A stretch of DNA of 64,000 bases from Enterobacter sp. JUb54. Its GTDB lineage: Bacteria; Pseudomonadota; Gammaproteobacteria; Enterobacterales; Enterobacteriaceae. The stretch covers positions 5,208,001 to 5,272,000 of the forward strand of contig NZ_CP060418.1 of NCBI RefSeq assembly GCF_014298075.1. The letters run 5' to 3'. Positions 1 to 9,217 of the stretch are shown here, piece by piece. Position 1 is the first letter of the stretch. The number at the start of each line of letters is the position of its first letter. Made by a program: the position numbers and the translations under genes. Under the pieces are notes generated by a model. It saw only the letters and a program-made list of their open reading frames with translations. It was not told the origin of the DNA and ran no database searches.

Positions 1-17
1 CAACATTGTGCTCAGGT

Positions 18-545
18 TCACTGCGCACGTCGGTTCCATGGCATCACAGCCAGCAGACGCGCCATCCCGCAAAATCCGGTTAGGCCGGCCAGGGTTAGCC
101 CGGCTCCGACGAACGCGCTGAGCAGGAAAAATCCGCTACTCACGCTATATCCTAGCACTACCCCCAGCAAAATGAGTCCGCCAGCGGCGATTTGCACCTG
201 ACGCATCAGCGGCAGAGGCTGCGTTTTGTCCTCTATGACCGGCAGACCTGCCGCTTTCCACGCCTGAATACCGCCGCTCATCAGCTTCACCTGCGCGGGG
301 GCCGCGGCGGCGACCAGTCGAATGGCGTTATTTTGCGTCCGCGAGCCCGCCTGGCAATGGAAGATAACCGTGTCGTCCGCCGTGGTACGCAGCGTGGCGC
401 CGTTGGTGAGCGTCGCCAGCGGTACCAGTTCGGCATCAGGAATATGCTCGCGGGCATATTCATCGGCATCGCGAATATCGATTAATCTGGCGCCTTGTGC
501 AATCTGAGCCCGGACGTCTTCGGGGGAAAGGGTGGCGATAGTCAT
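18..545 (-). CDS. ygaP: YgaP-type membrane rhodanese (thiosulfate sulfurtransferase)
   Basis: 175 residues, close to the usual length of YgaP. Residues 1-105 form a rhodanese domain with the persulfide loop CQAGSR, putting the catalytic cysteine at residue 64. It is followed by two hydrophobic segments (about 118-135 and 138-160) that anchor the domain to the inner membrane. The family moves sulfane sulfur from thiosulfate or similar donors onto the active cysteine. The gene starts 9 bases after the ygaV stop, so the two are co-transcribed as in E. coli. The ArsR-family repressor encoded upstream presumably controls it. No defect is seen. Identity is firm; the physiological sulfur acceptor is not evident from sequence. 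Confidence 0.93.
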   Translation of the reverse strand: MTIATLSPEDVRAQIAQGARLIDIRDADEYAREHIPDAELVPLATLTNGATLRTTADDTVIFHCQAGSRTQNNAIRLVAAAAPAQVKLMSGGIQAWKAAGLPVIEDKTQPLPLMRQVQIAAGGLILLGVVLGYSVSSGFFLLSAFVGAGLTLAGLTGFCGMARLLAVMPWNRRAQ

Positions 546-554
546 GATTGTTCC

Positions 555-854
555 TTAAGGGCAATAGAGGGTCTTCAGCGTGGAGATAATTTGCTGAACC
601 GCAGGATGAGTGATGAAGTAATGGATACGCTGCGCCTCGCGCTCGCAGCCGATGAGGCCTTCTTCACGCATGCGTGCCAGATGTTGCGAAGTGGCAGAAG
701 GACTCAGGCCGGTGATGCGGGCCAGTTCGCCGGCGCTGGCGCGCGGCGTTTCGCAGAGCATGCAGAGGATCACCAGCCGCTTGGGGTGGCTCATCGCTTT
801 GAGCAGAGCGGCGGCCTCGCCGGCGGCTGACTGTAACTGTTCGGGTGTATTCAT
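555..854 (-). CDS. ygaV: YgaV, ArsR-family sulfide/persulfide-responsive repressor
   Basis: 99 residues, typical for a small ArsR/SmtB winged-helix repressor. The helix-turn-helix lies around residues 40-65 (ITGLSPSATSQHLARMREEG). Two cysteines near residues 31-34 (CMLC) and others further on are candidate sensing residues. In E. coli YgaV represses itself and ygaP and reacts to reactive sulfur species and some organotins; that role is taken from the family. It is first in the ygaVP operon. A symmetric AT-rich dyad immediately upstream of its start codon (858-891) is the obvious operator. Confidence 0.92.
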   Translation of the reverse strand: MNTPEQLQSAAGEAAALLKAMSHPKRLVILCMLCETPRASAGELARITGLSPSATSQHLARMREEGLIGCEREAQRIHYFITHPAVQQIISTLKTLYCP

Positions 855-857
855 CTA

Positions 858-891
858 TTTTAGCTTTTTCTAAATTTAGATAATTCTAAAA
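858..891. promoter_or_regulatory. Symmetric operator for YgaV
   Basis: The arrangement is TTTTAG, 6 bases, CTAAATTTAG, 6 bases, CTAAAA. The two outer half-sites are exact inverted copies placed symmetrically around a perfect 10-base palindrome. It ends only a few bases before the ygaV start codon, as expected for autorepression of the ygaVP operon. Assignment to YgaV is inferred from position. Confidence 0.7.
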
Positions 892-952
892 TAAACAAAC
901 GCATGACGCCAGTGAGAAAGTGCGGTCGCGGGGCAGCCCGCCCCGCAGCGGG

Positions 953-2764
953 TTAATTTTTTCCGTGACGCGCCGCGCGGCGATAGAGCGTGCTGCGGGC
1001 AACGCCCAGCGCCTGCGCCGCTTTACTGACGTTACCGTTGAAGGTGCTCAGCGTCTGGGCGATCAGCTGGGCATCGTGCTGCTGAAGCCCACGCGATGGC
1101 AGCGGCGGCGGTGCAGTCTGGTACTCGGCGGGCAGATCCGCCACCGTCAGCTCATCTCCCTCGTCAGCCAGCGCCAGCAACACTTTCATCAGGCTTTGCA
1201 ACTGGCGGACGTTACCCGGCCAGGGGAGGCTCGCCAGATGCGTCAGCAACGGCGGTGAGAGTTGCACATGGCGGGCCGTGGCGCCGAGGTCGTGCCAGAG
1301 CTGCTGGATAAAGGCCGGCAGCGTCGTCCACTCGCGCAAAGGGGGGATGGTGAGGGCAAATTCACGCAGGCGATACAGCAGGTCTTCGCGGAAAGTCCCT
1401 TCGGTCACGTGCTGCGCCAGGTTGCGGTGGGTGGCGCAAATCACCGCAAAGCTGACCGCCGCGCTCCGGCTGGCGCCGAGCGGAGTCACCTCTTTTTCTT
1501 GCAGCACCCGCAGCAGGCGGGTCTGGAGCAGCATCGGCATATCGCCAATCTCATCGAGGAACAGCACCCCGCCGTCGGCCTCGCGGATTTTACCGATATA
1601 GCCGTTTTTACTGGCGCCGGTAAAGGCCCCCGGCTGGTAGCCAAACAGTTCAGATTCAATCAGCGATTCGGGAATGGCGGCGCAGTTGATGGCGACGAAT
1701 TTACCGTTGCGCCAGCGGCTATGCTGGTGCAGCGTCCGGCTGACAAACTCTTTCCCGCATCCTGTTTCCCCTTCAATGCATAACGCAATACCGGCATTCA
1801 GCAGACGTAACAGCTTTTCCCCTTCCTGCGGGCTGGTGAATGGCAGATGGAGAGGTTCAGGCTCAGGTGCCGGGGGCGGGGCCACCACCGCCACGCCGCT
1901 GCGGGCCGGGGCGCGTAAACGGTAATAACAGGTGTGCTGCTGGAGGGTGACCGGCAGCGGGATGCTCACGGCGGTTTGCGTCAGCTGCGGGAACAGCTGC
2001 TGGAAGGTGACCTGGCCGAACTGCTCGGGATCGAGGCCCAGATCGCGCATCGCCAGGCGATTGCCGGCGGTCAGCACGTTATCGGAGAAGACCAGCAGCA
2101 GCTCTTCGACACTATCGAGCTTGTGGGGATCGGCATGCAGGCTCATCAGCCACTGCTGCGGGTGCAGACTCTGCTTAACCCACAGGTACTCAATCTGTTT
2201 GGCCGCCGCTTTCACCCACGCCAGGGTATGCGGATGCGGCACCTGCGCCGGGCCGGAAATATCCAGCACTCCGGCTATTTTTCCGTCGGGGCTCTGCACC
2301 GGCATGGCGGCACAATAGAGGTCCTGGTTGCTGGTGAGAAAGTGCTGGCGACCATCGATTTCACAACTGTCGTCGATGGCCAGCGCGGTGCCGATGGCGT
2401 TAGTCCCGCGACCGCTTTCACTCCACAAATTTCCCGGCGCAAGGGCGAAGCTCTGCGCTTTCTCCATGGCGTGCAGGTTGCCGAAGGTTTGCAGCACCAG
2501 GCCGCTGGCGTCAGAGAGGATCACCACCGACTGCAGGTCAGCCACTTTTCGCGACAGCGTGTTCACCACCGGCTGAGTGAGCTGCTGTAGCCGGGTATGG
2601 CTGGCCAGCACATCCGCCAGCTCGTTGGATCGCAGGCGCGGAAAATCATCCGTCGTCGGCTCCAGACCATACTGCTGGCTACGAAACCAGGAATCGCTGA
2701 GCAACGGGTTGGTTTTCGCCTCGGGGTCGAGGGTAAACGAATTGCCTTGCACGGAGCACCTCAT
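953..2764 (-). CDS. AcoR-like sigma-54-dependent activator
   Basis: 603 residues with the order GAF sensor (about 60-190), a linker, AAA+ domain (about 310-540) and a C-terminal Fis-type helix-turn-helix (about 565-600). Visible motifs are Walker A EGETGCGK at 331-338, the sigma-54 contact loop GAFTGA at 379-384, and Walker B LFLDEI at 401-406. The GAF domain should bind a small ligand, possibly an aldehyde or acetoin-like compound as in AcoR. The gene is divergent from an aldehyde dehydrogenase whose upstream region has a -24/-12 promoter and inverted repeats, so this protein is very probably its activator. The ATG at 2764 has only a weak ribosome-binding site. The exact inducer is unknown. 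Confidence 0.9.
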   Translation of the reverse strand: MRCSVQGNSFTLDPEAKTNPLLSDSWFRSQQYGLEPTTDDFPRLRSNELADVLASHTRLQQLTQPVVNTLSRKVADLQSVVILSDASGLVLQTFGNLHAMEKAQSFALAPGNLWSESGRGTNAIGTALAIDDSCEIDGRQHFLTSNQDLYCAAMPVQSPDGKIAGVLDISGPAQVPHPHTLAWVKAAAKQIEYLWVKQSLHPQQWLMSLHADPHKLDSVEELLLVFSDNVLTAGNRLAMRDLGLDPEQFGQVTFQQLFPQLTQTAVSIPLPVTLQQHTCYYRLRAPARSGVAVVAPPPAPEPEPLHLPFTSPQEGEKLLRLLNAGIALCIEGETGCGKEFVSRTLHQHSRWRNGKFVAINCAAIPESLIESELFGYQPGAFTGASKNGYIGKIREADGGVLFLDEIGDMPMLLQTRLLRVLQEKEVTPLGASRSAAVSFAVICATHRNLAQHVTEGTFREDLLYRLREFALTIPPLREWTTLPAFIQQLWHDLGATARHVQLSPPLLTHLASLPWPGNVRQLQSLMKVLLALADEGDELTVADLPAEYQTAPPPLPSRGLQQHDAQLIAQTLSTFNGNVSKAAQALGVARSTLYRRAARHGKN

Positions 2765-2776
2765 GGCCGCTTAAGT

Positions 2777-2852
2777 AATGTTGCAACATTGTAGCTTTAT
2801 GGTTTCTCATGTGTTGCGATTTGCGACACAGAAGCAGAAATCAGTGCGACAC
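2777..2852. promoter_or_regulatory. Upstream activator sites for the sigma-54 activator
   Basis: Three related elements lie here. 2777-2790 is a perfect palindrome AATGTTGCAACATT. 2810-2830 is an imperfect palindrome with arms TGTGTTGC and GCGACACA. 2842-2852 is a lone half-site GTGCGACAC. They sit about 60-140 bases upstream of the -24/-12 promoter, the usual place for enhancer binding of AcoR-type activators. Confidence 0.65.
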
Positions 2853-2912
2853 CCGCCAAAGGTATTCGTGTAACTCAATGAATAACATGATGATTTCATA
2901 GTCATAAAACTC

Positions 2913-2928
2913 TGGCATAACCCCTGCA
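2913..2928 (+). promoter_or_regulatory. Sigma-54 (-24/-12) promoter of the aldehyde dehydrogenase
   Basis: The sequence TGGCATAACCCCTGCA has the invariant GG and GC dinucleotides with exactly 10 bases between them, matching the RpoN consensus. It points toward the dehydrogenase at 3003, and the divergent gene encodes a sigma-54 activator. Confidence 0.8.
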
Positions 2929-3002
2929 TTACTCCTCATGCAGCAGGCAACAGCACAAAACCAATACGCCGCTGCGCCTCAACCCTACAGAAGGAGATTG
3001 CA

Positions 3003-4523
3003 ATGCGTTATGCACATCCTGGCAAGCCGGGCGCCTTAGTGTCATTTAAGTCCGCTTACGGTAACTATATAGACGGCAAATTTGTCGAGCCGATCGGCGG
3101 CGAATTCTTTATGAATACCTCGCCGGTGGACGGGAGCGACATTGCACAATTCCCCCGCTCGGATGCCAAAGATATCGACTTTGCACTCGATGCCGCGCAC
3201 CGCGCCGCAGAAGCCTGGGGCAAAACCTCGGTCCAGCAGCGTTCGAATCTGCTGCTGCAGGTGGCCGATCGCATCCAGCAAAACCTCGAGTATCTGGCGA
3301 TTGCCGAGAGCTGGGACAACGGTAAGCCGGTGCGTGAAACGCTGAATGCCGACCTGCCGCTGGCGGTCGACCACTTCCGCTATTTTGCTGGCTGCCTGCG
3401 CGCGCAGGAAGGGAGCACCGCGGAGATCGATGAAACGACCGTGGCCTACCATTTCCATGAGCCGCTGGGGGTGGTCGGGCAAATTATTCCGTGGAACTTC
3501 CCGCTGCTGATGGCGGCGTGGAAGCTGGCGCCGGCGCTGGCGGCCGGTAACTGCGTGGTCCTCAAACCGGCAGAGCAAACGCCGCTGAGCATCACCCTGC
3601 TGATGGAGCTGATTGGCGATATCTTCCCGGCGGGCGTGCTGAACGTGGTGCAGGGCTTCGGTAAAGAAGCCGGTGAAGCGCTGGCGACCAGCAAGCGCAT
3701 TGCCAAGATCGCCTTTACCGGCTCCACTCCGGTCGGGCGGCATATTCTGGCCTGCGCGGCGGAGAATATTATTCCGTGTACCGTTGAACTGGGCGGCAAG
3801 TCGCCGAATATCTACTTCGCCGACGTGATGGATGGCGAAGAAGAGTTTATTGAGAAGGCGGTGGAAGGGCTGGTTCTGGGCTTCTTTAACCAGGGCGAAG
3901 TCTGTACCTGTCCGTCGCGGGCGCTGATCCATGAATCGATCTACGAGCCGTTCATGGAGCGGGTGATGGCCAAAGTGGCGCAGATCCGTCGCGGCGACCC
4001 CTTTGACACCGATACAATGATTGGCGCGCAGGCGTCTCGTCAGCAGTTCGATAAGATCCTGTCGTACATCAAGATTGCCCGTGACGAGGGCGGCCAGATC
4101 CTGACCGGTGGCGAGCGCGCCAGCATTGCCGCCGAGCTGGACAATGGCTACTACATCCAGCCGACCCTGATTAAGGGGCGCAATGAGATGCGCAGCTTCC
4201 AGGAAGAAATTTTTGGCCCGGTGATTGGCGTGACCACCTTTAAAGATGAAGCGGAAGCGCTGGCCATCGCTAACCAGACCCAGTTTGGCCTCGGCGCCGG
4301 CGTCTGGACCCGGGACACCAACCTGGCTTACCGCATGGGGCGCGGGATCAAGGCCGGTCGCGTCTGGACCAACTGCTATCACGTCTATCCGGCGCATGCG
4401 GCGTTCGGCGGGTACAAGCAGTCAGGGGTTGGCCGCGAAACTCACAAAATGGCGCTTGAAGCCTATCAGCAGACCAAAAACCTGCTGGTCAGCTACGGTA
4501 CCGCGCCGTTAGGACTGTTTTAA
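3003..4523 (+). CDS. NAD(P)-dependent aldehyde dehydrogenase (AldB/ExaC type)
   Basis: 506 residues, normal for the family. It oxidises aldehydes such as acetaldehyde to the acid in the cytoplasm. Residues seen include the PWNFP cofactor segment (163-167), FTGSTPVG (239-245 region), the general base in ELGGKSPN (Glu263 region), and the nucleophile in NQGEVCTC (Cys301). This cysteine context is typical of AldB-like enzymes. The start follows AGAAGGAG 8 bases upstream. It is divergent from an AcoR-like activator and has its own sigma-54 promoter, so expression is probably induced by an aldehyde or its precursor. A strong terminator follows. The long antisense reading frame across this gene is a codon-bias shadow. 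Confidence 0.92.
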   Translation: MRYAHPGKPGALVSFKSAYGNYIDGKFVEPIGGEFFMNTSPVDGSDIAQFPRSDAKDIDFALDAAHRAAEAWGKTSVQQRSNLLLQVADRIQQNLEYLAIAESWDNGKPVRETLNADLPLAVDHFRYFAGCLRAQEGSTAEIDETTVAYHFHEPLGVVGQIIPWNFPLLMAAWKLAPALAAGNCVVLKPAEQTPLSITLLMELIGDIFPAGVLNVVQGFGKEAGEALATSKRIAKIAFTGSTPVGRHILACAAENIIPCTVELGGKSPNIYFADVMDGEEEFIEKAVEGLVLGFFNQGEVCTCPSRALIHESIYEPFMERVMAKVAQIRRGDPFDTDTMIGAQASRQQFDKILSYIKIARDEGGQILTGGERASIAAELDNGYYIQPTLIKGRNEMRSFQEEIFGPVIGVTTFKDEAEALAIANQTQFGLGAGVWTRDTNLAYRMGRGIKAGRVWTNCYHVYPAHAAFGGYKQSGVGRETHKMALEAYQQTKNLLVSYGTAPLGLF

Positions 4524-4565
4524 TTGAGAATTTAACCGCGCATTTACCCACCTGATGTTCGATAC

Positions 4566-4601
4566 AACCCGTCACCGGCGTTTGCCGTGGCGGGTTTTTT
4601 T
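4566..4601 (+). terminator. Rho-independent terminator after the aldehyde dehydrogenase
   Basis: A GC-rich stem with outer arms AACCCG/CGGGTT and inner CACCGGC/GCCGTGG, a short TTT-containing loop, and a run of seven T. Confidence 0.9.
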
Positions 4602-5264
4602 ATCGGGAGACGCCGTTTTTCTTTATTTCACGGCGCTTGAGAATTAAGCACACTGAAATAATATCAAGGCTAATGAATGAGATTTATTCAGTTTGAAGTT
4701 TCATATGAAATATAAGGCTTCAGGATAGTTATAACAGGTATTTATTAGTGCAATTATGATTGCCAATGTGACAAATATGAGAAGGTGACTGTAACTAAGA
4801 ATAATCTTAAAACAGCGATTGTCTCCTGCGGGTTCACAGAAATAACGCAGCAAAACAGGGCCTCTTTTTGTTGATGTTGTTAACTGACGCGGCAAGTTGT
4901 TGCATTGTCCTGTTATGCTGTTGGGTTTTTTGGGTTCTAAAATTAACAATCCTGATGAGCTATAGGATTTTTATTTCATTGGTAAAATAAAACATCATTT
5001 CATTAACATAACAAAATATTGCGTTTTATTTATCGCAAGAATAGTATTTCTCTTAATATTAAATGCCTGGTTTTATTTTTCCTGTTTGCGGTCTATTTCG
5101 CCATTCTGGTGCAATAAATCGAACGGGACCTGTTGTCGAGCGTTTAATATCCCGCTGATGGAACGCGCATATTCTTAACATGGAGAAACGGAAAGCAGAG
5201 TTGCTCAAACATACTGTTTCTGAGCTGTATCTGTCATAAAGATCTGTTAGCAATGAGATAAAAA
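4602..5264. other. AT-rich intergenic region before fimbrial operon 1
   Basis: About 660 bases with no convincing gene. It holds the promoter region of the first fimbrial operon. I looked for paired inverted repeats of the fim phase-switch type and for recombinase genes and found neither. A short minus-strand frame near 4701-4949 has no ribosome-binding site or recognisable product. Confidence 0.6.
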
Positions 5265-5861
5265 ATGAAAACCAAATTTTGTATTATGGCAACGATGGTT
5301 GGTGCTCTGGTATCCGGCGTTGTAATGGCAAGTCCCGCACAGCCTGCACGTTCCGCAGTGACCGTCAATCCGGGCTCAAATAGCGGTACGCAAGGTACGG
5401 GTGGTCAGGTCGAGTTCACCGGCTCCATTACCGACACCTCCTGTAATATTGAGAGCACCAGCGCCAATCAGGTCGTCGACCTGGGCAAGTGGGCGAGCAG
5501 TTACTTTGCTGGCGCCGGCTCTGAAACCACCAAAACCGCCTTCCATATTAAAGTCAAAGATTGCCCGACCTCGGTCACCAAAGTCTCGGTGCTGTTCGAT
5601 GGCACCCGGGATACCAACAACAGCGACCTGCTGGCGGTGAACGGCGGCGCGCAGGGTGTAGCGATCAAACTGTACGAAGATGACAAATCCACGCCGATTA
5701 ATCTCGGCACCGTCTCTCGTGACCAGAACGTGGTTGCCGGGACCAGCGGCGCCAGCACCGGTACGGCCGATCTGGAATTCTTTGCCGATTATATCTCCAC
5801 CAGTGCGGTGACCGCCGGTGCGGCAAACGGAACCGCTAACTTCAATATGGTGTACAACTAA
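5265..5861 (+). CDS. Type 1-like major fimbrial subunit
   Basis: 198 residues. A Sec signal peptide ends near residue 22 (VVMA). The mature protein has the paired cysteines of the pilin fold (TSCNI near 59 and KDCP near 99) and the C-terminal beta-strand ending FNMVYN, the donor-strand motif of FimA-family subunits. An unusually long Gly/Ser/Asn stretch (about 30-48) precedes the first strand and may be a flexible N-terminal donor extension. It should be exported, capped by the chaperone encoded next, and polymerised through the usher. A hairpin terminator follows immediately, so this subunit can be made in excess of the assembly proteins. Confidence 0.9.
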   Translation: MKTKFCIMATMVGALVSGVVMASPAQPARSAVTVNPGSNSGTQGTGGQVEFTGSITDTSCNIESTSANQVVDLGKWASSYFAGAGSETTKTAFHIKVKDCPTSVTKVSVLFDGTRDTNNSDLLAVNGGAQGVAIKLYEDDKSTPINLGTVSRDQNVVAGTSGASTGTADLEFFADYISTSAVTAGAANGTANFNMVYN

Positions 5862-5867
5862 GAAAGC

Positions 5868-5899
5868 AATGAGCAGGAATACCTGCTCATTTTCTTTTT
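5868..5899 (+). terminator. Leaky terminator between subunit and chaperone
   Basis: A perfect 10-base stem (AATGAGCAGG / CCTGCTCATT) with an AATA loop, followed by TTCTTTTT. Its position just after the major subunit fits partial termination that raises subunit over chaperone and usher levels. Confidence 0.85.
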
Positions 5900-5961
5900 G
5901 TATTTTGGCTGTTTGTTGTGTTTTGCGGTTGTATTTAAACCGTTATTTGATGATTGTGATG

Positions 5962-6627
5962 ATGAAATATACTCTGGCTGGCATCACCGCTGCTTTTATT
6001 CTGTTGGTCTCCACCACGGCTCAGGCCGGTATTGTGATGGGAGGGACGCGGGTTATTTATCCAGAAGGAAAGCGCGAAGCCTCACTGTCCGTGACGAATG
6101 CTGATACCCATTCACCTTATCTGGTGCAATCGTGGGTGGAAAACTATGCGGCAAAAGATACCAGCCCGGTGCCTTTTATCGTGACGCCGCCATTATTTCG
6201 CCTCGACCCTGAACAAGAAAACGTATTGCGAATTAATTTCATTGGCAAAACGCTGCCCCGCGATCGCGAATCGGTATTTTGGTTAAATGTGAAAAGTATT
6301 TCCCCGACGCAGCAAGGGGACAGCAATAAATTACAGGTCAATATTAAGTCGAAGTTTAAAATTTTCTATCGACCAAATGGCCTGGTGGGCGATCCGGCCA
6401 AAGCCTGGCAATCGTTGATTTTTAAAGTGATCGGTAACCGACTGGTGGCGCAGAACCCGACGCCATACTTTGTCTCCTTTTTTACGATTTCGGTGGGTGG
6501 CAAAGAGATCGAAGAACCGGGAATGATTGCCCCGTTAGCCAGCAAAACGTGGCCGGTTAGCGGTTCCGGAGTCGTGAAATGGCGCGCCATTAATGATTTT
6601 GGCGGGATTACGGATTACGCCCAGTAG
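5962..6627 (+). CDS. Periplasmic fimbrial chaperone (PapD/FimC family)
   Basis: About 221 residues with a signal peptide ending STTAQA. Family hallmarks are the N-terminal GGTRVIYPEG strand, the usual PPLFRLDPEQEN region and the RDRESVFWLNV segment, and NPTPYFVSF near residue 160. It binds pilin subunits in the periplasm by donor-strand complementation and delivers them to the usher. In-frame ATGs at 5950, 5959 and 5962 are all possible with no good Shine-Dalgarno. I chose 5962 because it gives the most normal signal peptide (MKYTLAG). It is the second gene of the operon. Confidence 0.9.
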   Translation: MKYTLAGITAAFILLVSTTAQAGIVMGGTRVIYPEGKREASLSVTNADTHSPYLVQSWVENYAAKDTSPVPFIVTPPLFRLDPEQENVLRINFIGKTLPRDRESVFWLNVKSISPTQQGDSNKLQVNIKSKFKIFYRPNGLVGDPAKAWQSLIFKVIGNRLVAQNPTPYFVSFFTISVGGKEIEEPGMIAPLASKTWPVSGSGVVKWRAINDFGGITDYAQ

Positions 6628-6662
6628 TCATTTTTGCGCTTAGCATCGCCAGGTCAGCTATT

Positions 6663-9200
6663 GTGAAAAAAAAATCCTTTGTTACCGTTCACGGCGATGC
6701 TGTGAAGGCGTCCCCGTGTGGGGATGCCCGGTTCATCGCCAGCGTGCCGCCGCTGCTGTGTTTGTTGTGCCACAGCGCGGTGGTTTGGGCCGATGATTAT
6801 TTCGACCCCGCGGCCCTCGAGTTTGCCAATCCGCAGCAAAAAATGGCGGACTTACACTATTTCGCCAAATCCGGCGGGCAGCAGCCCGGAACCTATCCGG
6901 TGAGTATCTGGGTCAACAATCAGGAAATCGGCCAGGGGTCGGTCACCTTTGTTGAAGACCACGGGGCCTTGCAACCGGTATTGACCCCGGCGCAGCTGGC
7001 AGATTTCGGGGTCAACGTCAGCGCTTTCTCATCCTTTAACACCTTGCATGAAGGTGAGACCTTCACCCGGATTGAACACTACATTCCGAATGCCAGCAGC
7101 CAGTTTGATTTTGCCACCCAGCGGCTGAATTTAAGCATTCCGCAGGCGGCGATGAACACCCAGAGTCGCGGCTATGTCGACCCGTCACGTTGGGATGAGG
7201 GCGTGCCGGCGGCGTTCGTCAACTATAACCTGACCGGGGCGCAGACCCGGCAGTCTGAAGAACAAAGCCGCTCCAGCTATCTGAATTTACGCAGCGGGGC
7301 TAATTTTGGCGCCTGGCGACTGCGCAATATCTCCTCAATGCAGTATGACCAGCATTACCGCTGGCATTCACAAAGTACCTATGTGCAGCGCGACGTGGCG
7401 CCGCTCAAAAGCCTGCTGCGCATGGGCGATACCTTCACGACCGGCGAAGTCTTCGATAGCGTGCCGTTTCGTGGCGTGCAACTGATGTCCGATGACGAAA
7501 TGTTGCCGGACAGCCAGCGCGGCTTTGCCCCGGTGATCCGCGGGATGGCGCACAGCAACGCCAAAGTGACGGTATTGCAGCATGGTTATGTGATCTACGA
7601 AACCTTCGTCTCGCCGGGGGCCTTTGCGATTAAAGATCTCTACCCGACGGCACAAAGCGGCGACCTTGAAGTGCAGGTGAAAGAGAGCGATGGCTCGGTG
7701 CGCTCGTTTACCCAACCCTATTCCGCGGTGCCGTTTATGCTGCGTGAAGGGCGGGCCAAATTCAGCCTCAGCGGCGGGCGCTATCACTCCGACCAGAACG
7801 ACGTTCGCTCACCGGAGTTTATTCAGGGCACGTTGTTCTATGGGCTGCCCGCGTCGGTCACCCTGTACGGCGGCACGCAGCTGGCGCAGGATTATCAGGC
7901 CTGGGCGATGGGTATCGGGCGCGGCTTTGGCGAACTGGGATCGCTCGGCGGCGACCTGACCTGGGCCAACACCGCCACGCCGTCGGATAAACATTTTGCC
8001 GGCCATTCGTTCCGCGTGCAGTACCAGAAAGATTTTGCCCGCACCGGAACCTCGTTCAGCCTCGCCAGCTATCGTTACTCTTCGAGCGGCTATTACGACT
8101 TCAGCGAAGCGAATGCGCTCGAAAGCCAGAGCCAGATGGTCGATAACAAACGCAGCCGGGAAGAGCTCTCGATTGCCCAGTCCTTTGGTACCGCCAGCAG
8201 TCTGGCGTTGTCCGCCTATTCGCAGGATTACTGGCACAGCAACAGCCGCGATGAAACGATACATCTCGGTTTCTATAGCGCCTGGAAAGGCATCTCCTGG
8301 GGCGTCGGCTACTACTACACCCAATCTTCCGACCGGGAGCGCGCGGACCGCTCCTGGTCATTAAACCTGAATATTCCACTCAGCGGCTGGCTGGCGGAAA
8401 GTTCGGTGAGCTACAGCACCACCTCCGACAACAATGGTCACTCCTCGCAGCAGGTTTCGATGTACGGCGTGATGCCGCACAGTCAGAACCTCTATTACTC
8501 GGTGCAGCAAGGCTACGCCAACGCCGGGCAGGGGAGTAACAGCAGCGCCGCGCTGGATTACCACGGCGGCTACGGCAGCGCCCAGCTGGGCTATCGCCAT
8601 GACAGTGAAAGCAATCAGCTGACCTGGGGCGCTTCCGGTTCTATCGTGGCGCACCCCCATGGCGTCACGTTGGGGCAACCCGTCGGCGACAGCTTTGCCA
8701 TCGTGCGGGCACCTGGCGCTGCGGATGTGGCGATTCAGAACGGCAGCAACGTCCATACCGACGGGCGTGGTTATGCGGTCGTGCCGACGTTAACGGTCTA
8801 TCGCAAAAACACCATCACCCTGGATACCGAATCGATGACCAACGACACCGATGTCGAATTACAGGGACAGACGGTGATCCCCGGCGGTGGCGCGGTGGTG
8901 ATGGCGAACTACCAGACGCACATCGGCAATCGCGTGCTGTTCACCCTGCGCAATCACGACGGGGCGATCCCGTTTGGCGCCAGCGTCCAGCTGCGCCAGG
9001 AGCAGGACGACACGGGCGCGGCGCCGCAGGGGATGGTCGCCGATAGCGGCCAGGTGTACCTCAGCGGTATCCCGGATGAAGGCACGCTTGAGGCGAGCTG
9101 GACCCAGGACAACCTCGCGCGGAAATGCACCCTGCATTTCCATCTTTCCAGTGAGCAACAGCAGAACAGCGTAAAAACCTTCAGCGGTTTTTGCCAGTGA
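6663..9200 (+). CDS. Outer-membrane fimbrial usher (FimD/PapC family)
   Basis: 845 residues starting with GTG at 6663. A signal sequence precedes DDYFDPAALEF, the typical mature usher N-terminus, which binds chaperone-subunit complexes. The middle region carries conserved usher segments (LRSGANFGAWRLR, MLPDSQRGFAPVIRG), forming the 24-strand barrel with plug. The C-terminal domains end in a cysteine pair (KC near 821 and FC near 844). It exports and polymerises the subunits. It lies 35 bases after the chaperone and 17 before the adhesin. Frame and length are intact. Confidence 0.93.
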   Translation: MKKKSFVTVHGDAVKASPCGDARFIASVPPLLCLLCHSAVVWADDYFDPAALEFANPQQKMADLHYFAKSGGQQPGTYPVSIWVNNQEIGQGSVTFVEDHGALQPVLTPAQLADFGVNVSAFSSFNTLHEGETFTRIEHYIPNASSQFDFATQRLNLSIPQAAMNTQSRGYVDPSRWDEGVPAAFVNYNLTGAQTRQSEEQSRSSYLNLRSGANFGAWRLRNISSMQYDQHYRWHSQSTYVQRDVAPLKSLLRMGDTFTTGEVFDSVPFRGVQLMSDDEMLPDSQRGFAPVIRGMAHSNAKVTVLQHGYVIYETFVSPGAFAIKDLYPTAQSGDLEVQVKESDGSVRSFTQPYSAVPFMLREGRAKFSLSGGRYHSDQNDVRSPEFIQGTLFYGLPASVTLYGGTQLAQDYQAWAMGIGRGFGELGSLGGDLTWANTATPSDKHFAGHSFRVQYQKDFARTGTSFSLASYRYSSSGYYDFSEANALESQSQMVDNKRSREELSIAQSFGTASSLALSAYSQDYWHSNSRDETIHLGFYSAWKGISWGVGYYYTQSSDRERADRSWSLNLNIPLSGWLAESSVSYSTTSDNNGHSSQQVSMYGVMPHSQNLYYSVQQGYANAGQGSNSSAALDYHGGYGSAQLGYRHDSESNQLTWGASGSIVAHPHGVTLGQPVGDSFAIVRAPGAADVAIQNGSNVHTDGRGYAVVPTLTVYRKNTITLDTESMTNDTDVELQGQTVIPGGGAVVMANYQTHIGNRVLFTLRNHDGAIPFGASVQLRQEQDDTGAAPQGMVADSGQVYLSGIPDEGTLEASWTQDNLARKCTLHFHLSSEQQQNSVKTFSGFCQ

Positions 9201-9217
9201 GTTGAGGAGTAGCAGCC

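Noticed and set aside
3042-4397. 451-codon open frame antisense to the aldehyde dehydrogenase
   Set aside because: GC-rich codon bias leaves the antisense frame open; its product has no family likeness and the sense gene is unmistakable.
4602-5264. A fim-type invertible phase switch upstream of fimbrial operon 1
   Set aside because: No paired inverted repeats of the expected kind and no recombinase gene nearby.
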